Assembly: GCA_965660075.1 (NCBI GenBank)
Contig: CBFHYO010000048.1
Span: forward strand, 1-21,849
DNA length: 21,849 nt
Source: CAYYFV01 sp965660075
GTDB taxonomy: Bacteria; Patescibacteriota; Gracilibacteria; UBA1369; GCA-2718715
Reading direction: 5' to 3'
The position numbers and the translations under genes were made by a program. Below the pieces are notes generated by a model. It ran no database searches. It was given only the letters and a program-made list of their open reading frames with translations, and was not told where the DNA came from. Shown here in pieces: positions 14,024 to 20,482 of this stretch. The first letter of the stretch is position 1. Each line of letters opens with the position of its first letter.

Positions 14024-14100
14024 TGGTGCAACCGACAGGATTTGAACCTGTGACCTCTGGCTCCGCAAGCCAGCGCTCTATCCAGCTAAGCTACGGTTGC
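14024..14100 (-). tRNA. tRNA-Arg (anticodon GCG)
   Basis: 77 bases with encoded CCA (14026-14024). Acceptor GCAACCG / CGGTTGC pairs perfectly; D arm GCTTAGCTGGATAGAGC; anticodon stem CTGGC / GCCAG around the loop TTGCGGA, anticodon GCG (codons CGC and CGU); T arm with GTTCAAAT. Most bacteria read these codons with an ACG tRNA edited to inosine by TadA, so a G34 form is unusual. The following protein start lies 16 bases downstream, suggesting a shared transcript. A weak TTGAAA with 17-base spacing to AAAAAT lies upstream. Confidence 0.93.
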
Positions 14101-14337
14101 ATGTAGCTATTTTTGCTTAAAACTCTCTAAATTTCAAGTTTAAATTATTGCTTATTGTAATCTATCAGCAATTTTTGTACGCAAGAGGCAATATATTTTA
14201 TTTTCACGCTAACTTTCTTCTTTCATTTTACAGTTCTCATTTCCATTCAGTAAATATAGAAACTGATTGTACTAATCTTAAATAAAACCAACCCTAATTA
14301 CTTGAATAAGGGTTGGTTTTGAATGGTTTTATAAATG
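14101..14337. other. Gene-free stretch between tRNA-Arg(GCG) and the unknown gene pair
   Basis: 237 bases with no credible ORF in either direction; only tiny start-stop frames. The left part carries the presumed tRNA promoter (weak), the middle is pyrimidine-rich on the plus strand, and the right end holds the terminator at 14284-14320. Confidence 0.6.
14284..14320 (-). terminator. Hairpin terminator of the leftward unknown gene pair
   Basis: The perfect 12-bp stem AAAACCAACCCT (14284-14295) / AGGGTTGGTTTT (14309-14320) with a 13-base loop lies 17 bases after the stop at 14338. Read leftward the stem runs into TTTTATTT. Confidence 0.85.
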
Positions 14338-14697
14338 TTAGTCGTTATTGCAGATAATACTACTTAAACTTTGTTTTATAATGTCGGATTCTGATTTATC
14401 TACAAGTATTGTATGACTATTTATTGTGTGTGCTGCTGGTTGATTAGATATGCTTTGGATGAAATGATTGATATTCTCTCTAATGTTTTGGATTACATAA
14501 CCTTGTTGAGCTAAAATCTCTTGTGCATTGGTACCAAGGTTTTCTTTCAATTGAGTGTGTAAGGTCTCGCTTATGTGAATATAAGTAGAGTCTTGATTTT
14601 GTATTGTAGGTAATTCTTGTGTGTCTACGCTTTGGATTCTAACTGTTTTAGAAATATTTAAGCTTTGCATAACTTTGGGGTTAAAATAACTATCCAT
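14338..14697 (-). CDS. Uncharacterised 119-residue protein
   Basis: No family recognised. No signal peptide or membrane span. Rich in Gln, Asn, Ile, Ser and His. Predicted mostly helical in the middle: HISETLHTQLKENL, AQEILAQQGYVIQNI, ENINHFIQSI, then a short strand (HTILVDKSE) and a final helix. Preceded by a related-looking transcription partner with a 28-base gap and followed at once by a strong terminator, so it is the second gene of a two-gene unit. The segment LAQQGYVIQNI faintly resembles LESEGFTITKF in the extra N-terminus of the aminotransferase, too short to be evidence of homology. Confidence 0.6.
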   Translation of the reverse strand: MDSYFNPKVMQSLNISKTVRIQSVDTQELPTIQNQDSTYIHISETLHTQLKENLGTNAQEILAQQGYVIQNIRENINHFIQSISNQPAAHTINSHTILVDKSESDIIKQSLSSIICNND

Positions 14698-14725
14698 TAT
14701 AATTATTTTCAGAACTTTAGCAAGA

Positions 14726-15808
14726 CTATTTATTAAGAGTACTAGCTGATTCTATAATTCTAAATCCAGTGCGAATATATTTATCGGCTGTAACTTGTGT
14801 GGCGGTTTTAGCTTTTGGTAAATGTTTTTTCATGGCTTTTACAAACATTTCTGATTTATCCCAGCCAAACCAATATTCTTGACTGTCTGCATGAGCTTGC
14901 AAAATATCATCTTTACTCATAGCTGATATTAATGCGTTTCGAGTTGTATTCAACCATGATTGTTCCAGTCTAAAGTTACTTGATGGCACGTCTATTTCGT
15001 TGATTGAAAGATTTAGTAGGATTTCAAACATTATCATTCGTAAATGGTCTTGGTCGGCTAGTTCAAAATTGGGATTGATTCTTTGTTCTCGAGCAAATGA
15101 TCGATATATTTCTGTTCTATAGTCTGCAGAAAATGGTGCGAAAACGCTTGATTGATGTTGGTAATTACGAAGATATGTGCTGTAAATTTCATCACTTACT
15201 TGTGGGGTATCGTTGAGTGTTAGGTAGGTGATGTTTGGTATTCGGATATGACTAATTTGACTTTGTTCTGTCGCATCATCCGATCCAAAGCCTGGGATTA
15301 TCTCTGCGTGAGGGTTGGCTTGTGCAATTATTGCTGCAGTTTTTTCCTTGATGGTTTTAGCTACAAATAGCTCCATGCCTTCTTTGTAACGGCAAAAATG
15401 AGAGAATCCTTCTTTTTGAGTTTGTAGAGCCTGGTCTAAATTTCCAAAATAAAATTGATCACTTGCCTGCATAAATTTTGCATTGGCAACATCTAGTGTT
15501 TCACGTGCGTGAATATTGTATGAATCTGTAGTGATAGATGCATAAGCTGTGTGCTTTGCTCTGCGGTTGTATAGCACTTCCAAAATTGCTTTGTGGGTAG
15601 CTGGCATGTCTTTTGGTGCTTGTTTTGGATTTGTAATTCGGTTTCTTACTGATTGGATAACAAAATTCATTTCGTCATCCATAAAAGGGAATTGAATGAT
15701 CAAATTTTCACTTTGGTCTAGGAGTCTTCTTTGAACCGGGTTGAGTCCCGATTGGTTAGAAGCTTCTATAATTCTTATTTGTGGTTTGTGTTGTTTGCGT
15801 TTTTTCAT
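14726..15808 (-). CDS. Uncharacterised 360-residue protein
   Basis: No family recognised. The N-terminus is strongly basic (MKKRKQHKPQIRIIE), followed by LNPVQRRLLDQSENLIIQF. The rest looks helical with aromatic-rich stretches (FMQASDQFYFGNLDQALQTQ, a TPR-like phrase) and a strand-turn region near HAEIIPGFGSDD. No signal peptide, membrane span, nucleotide loop or clear catalytic cluster. The last part includes EYWFGWDKSEMFVKAMKKHLPKAKTATQV. It is the first gene of a leftward pair with the 119-residue protein (28-base gap). It faces uvrB across about 140 bases, where both promoters must lie; on the minus side I see only weak -10 candidates. Function cannot be inferred. Confidence 0.65.
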   Translation of the reverse strand: MKKRKQHKPQIRIIEASNQSGLNPVQRRLLDQSENLIIQFPFMDDEMNFVIQSVRNRITNPKQAPKDMPATHKAILEVLYNRRAKHTAYASITTDSYNIHARETLDVANAKFMQASDQFYFGNLDQALQTQKEGFSHFCRYKEGMELFVAKTIKEKTAAIIAQANPHAEIIPGFGSDDATEQSQISHIRIPNITYLTLNDTPQVSDEIYSTYLRNYQHQSSVFAPFSADYRTEIYRSFAREQRINPNFELADQDHLRMIMFEILLNLSINEIDVPSSNFRLEQSWLNTTRNALISAMSKDDILQAHADSQEYWFGWDKSEMFVKAMKKHLPKAKTATQVTADKYIRTGFRIIESASTLNK

Positions 15809-15905
15809 TTTGATATTTAAATCTTAGTAGACTTGTAAATGATTTTACTTTTTTTGGCAAACTCCTTGAATCAGGATTTTTTAAAAATATTGTCTAGTAC
15901 CTTAT

Positions 15906-15933
15906 TTGCTTATTTTGGATGTTTTGTTATACT
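15906..15933 (+). promoter_or_regulatory. Promoter of uvrB
   Basis: TTGCTT (15906-15911), 16 bases, extended -10 TGTTATACT (TATACT at 15928-15933), 14 bases before the ATG at 15948. It rules out a longer uvrB frame starting at 15906, which would begin within the promoter. Confidence 0.5.
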
Positions 15934-15947
15934 TTTTCAAAAAAACT

Positions 15948-17945
15948 ATGTCGTTATTGAATTCAAAACCTTTTAGATTAAATTCGAATTATCAGCCCAA
16001 AGGTGATCAGCCAAAAGCTATTGAACAATTGGTAAAAAAAATTTCTGGAAATAAAAAACATACAACCCTTCTTGGTGCTACTGGAACGGGTAAAACTTTT
16101 ACCATTGCTAATGTGATTGAGCAGTTGCAAAGACCAACCTTGATTTTGGCTCATAACAAGACTTTAGCAGCTCAATTGTGTAGTGAGTTTCAGGAGTTTT
16201 TTCCAGATAATGCTGTTAATTACTTTGTGTCTTATTACGATTATTATCAACCAGAGGCATATGTGGCTGCTACAGATACTTATATCGAAAAAGACTCATC
16301 TATTAATGAAGAAATTAATAAATTCAGACATGCCGCAACTACAAACTTGTTATCACGTCGGGATGTGATAATTGTAGCAACAGTTAGTTGTATTTACGGA
16401 CTTGGTTCGGTAGAAGATTATGCCTCAATCAGTATGGATTTGAAAGTTGGTGAAACCCGAACTCGAGATAAAATGCTAAGACATTTAACCGATATGCAAT
16501 ATAATCGTTCTCAATTAGAGTTTAAACAGGGAATGTTCAATGTGTTAGGTGATGTTGTGGAAGTGTTTCCACCGTCTAGTGATAATGTTTATCAGATTGA
16601 ATTCTTTGGTGACGAAATCGATCGAATTTGTGAATATGATAGTTTCACAGGAGAAATAATCCACGAGCACTCACAAATAAAGATTTTCCCTGCAAAACAC
16701 GATGTAACAACTGCCGATAAAATTGAAAAAGCAGTTGAGTTAATTAAAGTCGATTTAGATCAAAGGTATAAAGAACTCAAAGCAATTGGTAAAAATATAG
16801 AGGCTGAACGTTTAAAAACCAAAACCGAATATGATATCGAGATGTTACTCGAAACTGGATATTGTAATGGTATTGAAAATTATACCAGATATTTAAATCA
16901 AAGAGAGCCGGGTAGTCAACCTGCAACTTTGATTGATTATTTTCCTGATGATTTTTTGATGGTAATCGACGAGTCTCATATTACAGTGCCTCAGTTTGGC
17001 GGTATGTACGAAGGGAATCGCTCTCGAAAGAACACATTAATTGAACATGGTTTTCGTATGCCAAGTGCCCATGATAATCGACCACTCAATTTTTCAGAAT
17101 TCGAAGGTCATATGCATCAAGTGTGCTTTGTTTCGGCTACACCAGGCAAATACGAGGCTGCTAATACTGATCAGGCGGATATTGTTGAACAAATTATTAG
17201 ACCAACAGGTCTCTTGGATCCGCTTGTAGAGGTCCGTCCGACAACTGGCCAGGTTGACGATGTTTACAAACAAGCCAAGCAAGTTATTGCCAAAGGCGAA
17301 AGGGCGTTGATTACAACTCTAACGAAAAAATCAGCCGAAGCCTTAACAGATTACATGTCTAAAAAGGGAGTTAAGGTTCGTTATTTACATTCTGATATTG
17401 ATACTATCGAAAGAATCGATATTTTACGGGATTTACGAGAGGGTGTATGCGATGTTGTGATAGGTATTAATCTCTTACGGGAAGGATTAGATCTACCTGA
17501 GGTGTCTTTTGTAGGAATATTAGATGCAGATAAACAAGGTTTTTTGCGTTCTCGTTCTGCTTTACTACAAACTATAGGGAGAGCTGCACGTAATCAAAAC
17601 GGATTTGTAGTTATGTATGGTGATAAAATTACAGATGCAATGAGTCAAGCTTTAGAGGAAACTTCTCGTCGTCGTGAAATTCAAGAAGCTCATAACCAAG
17701 AGCATGGTATTACACCTCAGACAATTAAAAAAGCTATCAAGGATATTGCTCAAACAACGAGAAAGTCTGATTCAGATAAAATTCGAAAATATGAAAATAA
17801 AGATATTCCAGTAGAAGAACAAAAACGTCTTGTGCATGAGTTAGAAATGCAAATGGATTTAGCATCTAGAAACATGGAATTCGAAAAAGCTGCCGAGTTA
17901 CGTGATGAAGTTGAAATTCTTAAAGCTAAATTTAACTTAAAATAA
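15948..17945 (+). CDS. uvrB: Excinuclease ABC subunit B
   Basis: 665 residues, full length. UvrB takes over damaged DNA from UvrA, clamps one strand behind its beta-hairpin and recruits UvrC for dual incision in nucleotide excision repair. Visible parts: Walker A GATGTGKT (43-50), beta-hairpin YYDYYQPEAYVAATDTYIEKD (97-116), Walker B DESH (341-344), FRMPSAHDNRPL (369-380), SATPG (396-400), helicase motifs V and VI (GINLLREGLDLPE and QTIGRAARN, 541-549), and the C-terminal UvrC-binding helical hairpin ending EFEKAAELRDE. Start taken at MSLLNSKPFRL because the promoter ends 14 bases before it. The stop TAA directly abuts the next gene's ATG, so it shares a transcript with the lipoate ligase pair, an unusual partnership. 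Confidence 0.98.
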   Translation: MSLLNSKPFRLNSNYQPKGDQPKAIEQLVKKISGNKKHTTLLGATGTGKTFTIANVIEQLQRPTLILAHNKTLAAQLCSEFQEFFPDNAVNYFVSYYDYYQPEAYVAATDTYIEKDSSINEEINKFRHAATTNLLSRRDVIIVATVSCIYGLGSVEDYASISMDLKVGETRTRDKMLRHLTDMQYNRSQLEFKQGMFNVLGDVVEVFPPSSDNVYQIEFFGDEIDRICEYDSFTGEIIHEHSQIKIFPAKHDVTTADKIEKAVELIKVDLDQRYKELKAIGKNIEAERLKTKTEYDIEMLLETGYCNGIENYTRYLNQREPGSQPATLIDYFPDDFLMVIDESHITVPQFGGMYEGNRSRKNTLIEHGFRMPSAHDNRPLNFSEFEGHMHQVCFVSATPGKYEAANTDQADIVEQIIRPTGLLDPLVEVRPTTGQVDDVYKQAKQVIAKGERALITTLTKKSAEALTDYMSKKGVKVRYLHSDIDTIERIDILRDLREGVCDVVIGINLLREGLDLPEVSFVGILDADKQGFLRSRSALLQTIGRAARNQNGFVVMYGDKITDAMSQALEETSRRREIQEAHNQEHGITPQTIKKAIKDIAQTTRKSDSDKIRKYENKDIPVEEQKRLVHELEMQMDLASRNMEFEKAAELRDEVEILKAKFNLK

Positions 17946-18221
17946 ATGACTTTTAAAAATTTCAAACCAACTGGTGGCAAGCTTTTAAGGATCGAATATG
18001 AAACAAATAACAAAACTGTTTCTGAGTTTAAGTTGCGTGGAGATTTTTTTATGCATCCCGAGTCTGCTTTGGAATCAATTGAAGAATTTGTTTTGAATAC
18101 AATTTTAGATTCCAAATTCACAAATAAAATGAATCAATTCATAATCGAAAATCAAATTCAAATTTTTGGATTTACTGCTGAAAATATTTATGAAATTTTA
18201 ACAACTAATCAATGCAGCTAA
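17946..18221 (+). CDS. Lipoate-protein ligase C-terminal domain as a separate protein (LplB-like)
   Basis: 91 residues. It resembles the accessory C-terminal domain of lipoate-protein ligase: GGKLLRIEYET (10-20), then a strand leading into the signature RGDFFMHPE (31-39), then helices (SALESIEEFV, ENIYEIL). In single-chain ligases such as E. coli LplA this domain follows the catalytic part. In some archaea, such as Thermoplasma, it is a separate chain needed to form lipoyl-AMP. Here it is a separate gene placed before the catalytic gene, starting immediately after the uvrB stop and overlapping the lplA-type start by 10 bases, so the two chains are very likely made together as a complex. It is too short to act alone. 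Confidence 0.8.
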   Translation: MTFKNFKPTGGKLLRIEYETNNKTVSEFKLRGDFFMHPESALESIEEFVLNTILDSKFTNKMNQFIIENQIQIFGFTAENIYEILTTNQCS

Positions 18222-18961
18222 AATTAATAAATACTGGATTCAATTCTGCAAGTTTCAACTTTGCCTGTGATGAAGCAATTTTAAATCACGTTCAAAAAAC
18301 TGGTCAGCCAGTTTTAAGGTTTTATGGTTTTAATCCAACTGCCTGTACTATTGGATATTTTCAAGGCATGAATCTGGAGATCGATCACAATAAAGCATCT
18401 AAGGCTAGTGTGGAGTGTGTACGAAGACTAACTGGTGGGGGAGCTGTTATGCACGATCAAAATCAGTTTACTTATTCTTTAATAATACCTGAATCTTTTG
18501 TACCCAAAAACATTCAAGAATCATATGAGTTTATTTGCCAGCCAATTTTAAATGCACTTAGCAAACTTGGCTTGAATGCCAATTTTGCACCTTTGAATGA
18601 TATTATTCTAAATACACAAAAAATTTCTGGTAATGCACAAACGCGTAAAGGGGGAGTGGTGTTACAACATGGAACCTTGTTATTAGATGTAGATGTTGAT
18701 TTAATGTTTAGTTTGCTTTTGGTACCAGATGAAAAAATGCGTGATAAATTAGTTGCAAGTGTAAAAAAACGTGTCACAGGTATCAATCATCATTTAGATT
18801 CGCCAATTAAATTCGAAGATTTAGTAAGTTTATTATCTACTGAATTTGCCAGCCATCTAGATTTAAATTTAGAATCTTTTGATTTAGATGAAGAATTAAT
18901 TTTCGAAATCAAAAAATTGCAAAAGAAATATTTATCCGATGAGTGGAATTTTAAGTATTAA
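18212..18961 (+). CDS. Lipoate-protein ligase, catalytic subunit (LplA-like)
   Basis: 249 residues, matching the catalytic domain alone. It activates free lipoate with ATP and transfers it to a lysine on lipoyl domains. Family signatures: RRLTGGGAVMHD (71-82), LNDIILNTQKISGNAQTRKGG (128-148) with the lipoyl-AMP-contacting Lys137, and LQHGTLLLDVD (151-161). The usual C-terminal accessory domain is missing from this chain and is encoded by the gene just upstream. The LplA order RRLTGGGAV...KISGNAQ...HGT, rather than an octanoyl-transferase (LipB) pattern, supports ligase activity with scavenged lipoate. Next comes dihydrolipoyl dehydrogenase, which acts on lipoylated complexes. No lipoate synthase (LipA) gene is seen here. 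Confidence 0.9.
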   Translation: MQLKLINTGFNSASFNFACDEAILNHVQKTGQPVLRFYGFNPTACTIGYFQGMNLEIDHNKASKASVECVRRLTGGGAVMHDQNQFTYSLIIPESFVPKNIQESYEFICQPILNALSKLGLNANFAPLNDIILNTQKISGNAQTRKGGVVLQHGTLLLDVDVDLMFSLLLVPDEKMRDKLVASVKKRVTGINHHLDSPIKFEDLVSLLSTEFASHLDLNLESFDLDEELIFEIKKLQKKYLSDEWNFKY

Positions 18962-18965
18962 GATT

Positions 18966-18995
18966 TTGTATTATTGTCTTTAGTTTTGCTATACT
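18966..18995 (+). promoter_or_regulatory. Promoter of lpdA
   Basis: TTGTAT (18966-18971), 18 bases, extended -10 TGCTATACT (TATACT at 18990-18995), 27 bases before the ATG at 19023. It indicates that lpdA can be transcribed separately from the ligase genes. Confidence 0.45.
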
Positions 18996-19022
18996 GGTCA
19001 CGATTATATTTAAGATTTAGTT

Positions 19023-20402
19023 ATGCATTACGAAGTATTAGTTATTGGAGCTGGTCCTGGTGGGGTTGAAACTGCAAGAATACTCGGCAGAAATGGAAAA
19101 AAAGTAGGTTTGGTTGATTATCGCGAAATTGGTGGTACTTGTCTTAATCGTGGTTGTATACCTGCCAAAACAATGCTTTATACTGCTGAAATGTTTAGGC
19201 ATGCTAAATCATTGCACGAATTTGGAATAGATTTAGGAGATACTACGCCAACTCTAAATTTCGAGAATATGATTGCTAAAAGATCCGAAATTATGAATAA
19301 GATTCGAAATGGATACAAAAGAGTTACTTCTAATGATGGGGTTGAGTTTATTGAAGGTTTTGCGACTTTTAAAGACGAAAAAACAGTCGTTATAAATGAT
19401 ACGGAATATACAGCAGATAAATTTGTTTTAGCTACTGGTGCCAACTCATTAAAGTTTCCAGGTTTTAAAGATAATGATAGTAGGTATTTGATTTCGGACA
19501 AAATTTTTGAAATGCAAAAAATGCCACAAAGTATAGTAATCGTTGGTGGAGGACCGGTTGGGGTTGAGTTTGCAACTTTTTTCCGTGAGTTTGGTGTTGA
19601 TGTGACAATTGTAGATTTGGCTCCAAGCTTTTTGAATTTTTTCGAAAGAGATCTTGGGCAATATTTAATATCTGCATTTAAAAAACAAGGGATAAATGTC
19701 TTTTTAGAAACTGGAATTGATTCAATCGATGATTCATCAGAGTTACTTAGTATAAAACTCTCTAATGGGGAAATAATTCAATCTGAATGTGTCTTGAGTG
19801 CTATTGGTCTTAGACCAGATTTGTCTTATATCGAATCCTTAAACTTTGAACAAGTAAAAGGTAGAATCAAAGTTAATCAAAACTATCAAACTACTTTTTC
19901 ACACATCTACGCTATTGGTGATGTAATTGGTTTGTCTGGTTCTGCATATGGTGCAGAGCGAGAGGGGTTATTTGTTGCTCACCATATTTTAGGTGAATAT
20001 GCAGATTATTATAAAGTGCCTTATCATCAGTTTCCAGATCCTGTGTTTTGTCATCCAGAAGTTGGCACTGTAGGATATTCTTCAAAAGAATTAGATGAAT
20101 TAGGGGTGGAATACGTGAGTGCAAAAAGTTTCTATTTGGCGAATGCAAAAGCTGTATTGAAAAATGACACTCAAGGTTTTTGCAAAATACTTGCGAACAA
20201 GAAGACTGGAGAAATCTTAGGAGCACACTTTATTGGTCTCAATGCTACAGAACTCATGCACATGTTAACAATTCCTGTTATGCATAAAATGAAAATTTCT
20301 GATTTAAGACGTATGGTTTTTGGTCACCCAGTTGTTTCTGAATTAGTAAAAGATGCAATAACTGAATGTTATATTAAATTAGATCAGTGTCAGATTGATT
20401 AA
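19023..20402 (+). CDS. lpdA: Dihydrolipoyl dehydrogenase (E3)
   Basis: 459 residues, normal for the flavin disulfide reductases. It reoxidises dihydrolipoyl groups on 2-oxoacid dehydrogenase or glycine-cleavage complexes, passing electrons through a disulfide and FAD to NAD. Visible: FAD loop GAGPGGVE (9-16), redox pair Cys40/Cys45 in GGTCLNRGCIPAK, NAD loop VGGGPVGVEF (174-183), second FAD site with YAIGDV, and the C-terminal catalytic pair His435/Glu440 in GHPVVSE (more often HPTLSE or similar). The redox spacing and HP-SE ending favour E3 over glutathione or mercuric reductase. The upstream split lipoate ligase strengthens the call. No E1 or E2 gene is nearby. A terminator follows 41 bases after the stop. 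Confidence 0.92.
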   Translation: MHYEVLVIGAGPGGVETARILGRNGKKVGLVDYREIGGTCLNRGCIPAKTMLYTAEMFRHAKSLHEFGIDLGDTTPTLNFENMIAKRSEIMNKIRNGYKRVTSNDGVEFIEGFATFKDEKTVVINDTEYTADKFVLATGANSLKFPGFKDNDSRYLISDKIFEMQKMPQSIVIVGGGPVGVEFATFFREFGVDVTIVDLAPSFLNFFERDLGQYLISAFKKQGINVFLETGIDSIDDSSELLSIKLSNGEIIQSECVLSAIGLRPDLSYIESLNFEQVKGRIKVNQNYQTTFSHIYAIGDVIGLSGSAYGAEREGLFVAHHILGEYADYYKVPYHQFPDPVFCHPEVGTVGYSSKELDELGVEYVSAKSFYLANAKAVLKNDTQGFCKILANKKTGEILGAHFIGLNATELMHMLTIPVMHKMKISDLRRMVFGHPVVSELVKDAITECYIKLDQCQID

Positions 20403-20442
20403 ATTTCAATCACACTAAGTATTACCAAAAAGATATATACTT

Positions 20443-20482
20443 ACACCTAGATAAATTCAATAAAGGAATCTAGGTGTTTTTT
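20443..20482 (+). terminator. Rho-independent terminator of lpdA, inside the 3' end of the opposing gene
   Basis: ACACCTAGAT (20443-20452) pairs with ATCTAGGTGT (20468-20477) around a 15-base loop, then T6 (20477-20482). It works rightward only; read leftward no T run follows. Most of it lies within the final codons of the convergent helicase-like gene. Confidence 0.8.

Noticed and set aside
14008..14031. ATG at 14031 as start of the unknown ORF
   Set aside because: It lies within the tRNA-Arg(GCG) gene; the ATG at 14007 is the first outside it.
12590..14100. The region between two tRNA-Arg genes as an integrated element with att sites
   Set aside because: No integrase, and the tRNA 3' ends are not duplicated beyond general tRNA similarity. 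The two tRNAs are simply different isoacceptors.
15906..15947. Upstream start for uvrB adding 14 residues
   Set aside because: The region contains the TGTTATACT promoter, and UvrB proteins start close to the KPFRL segment.
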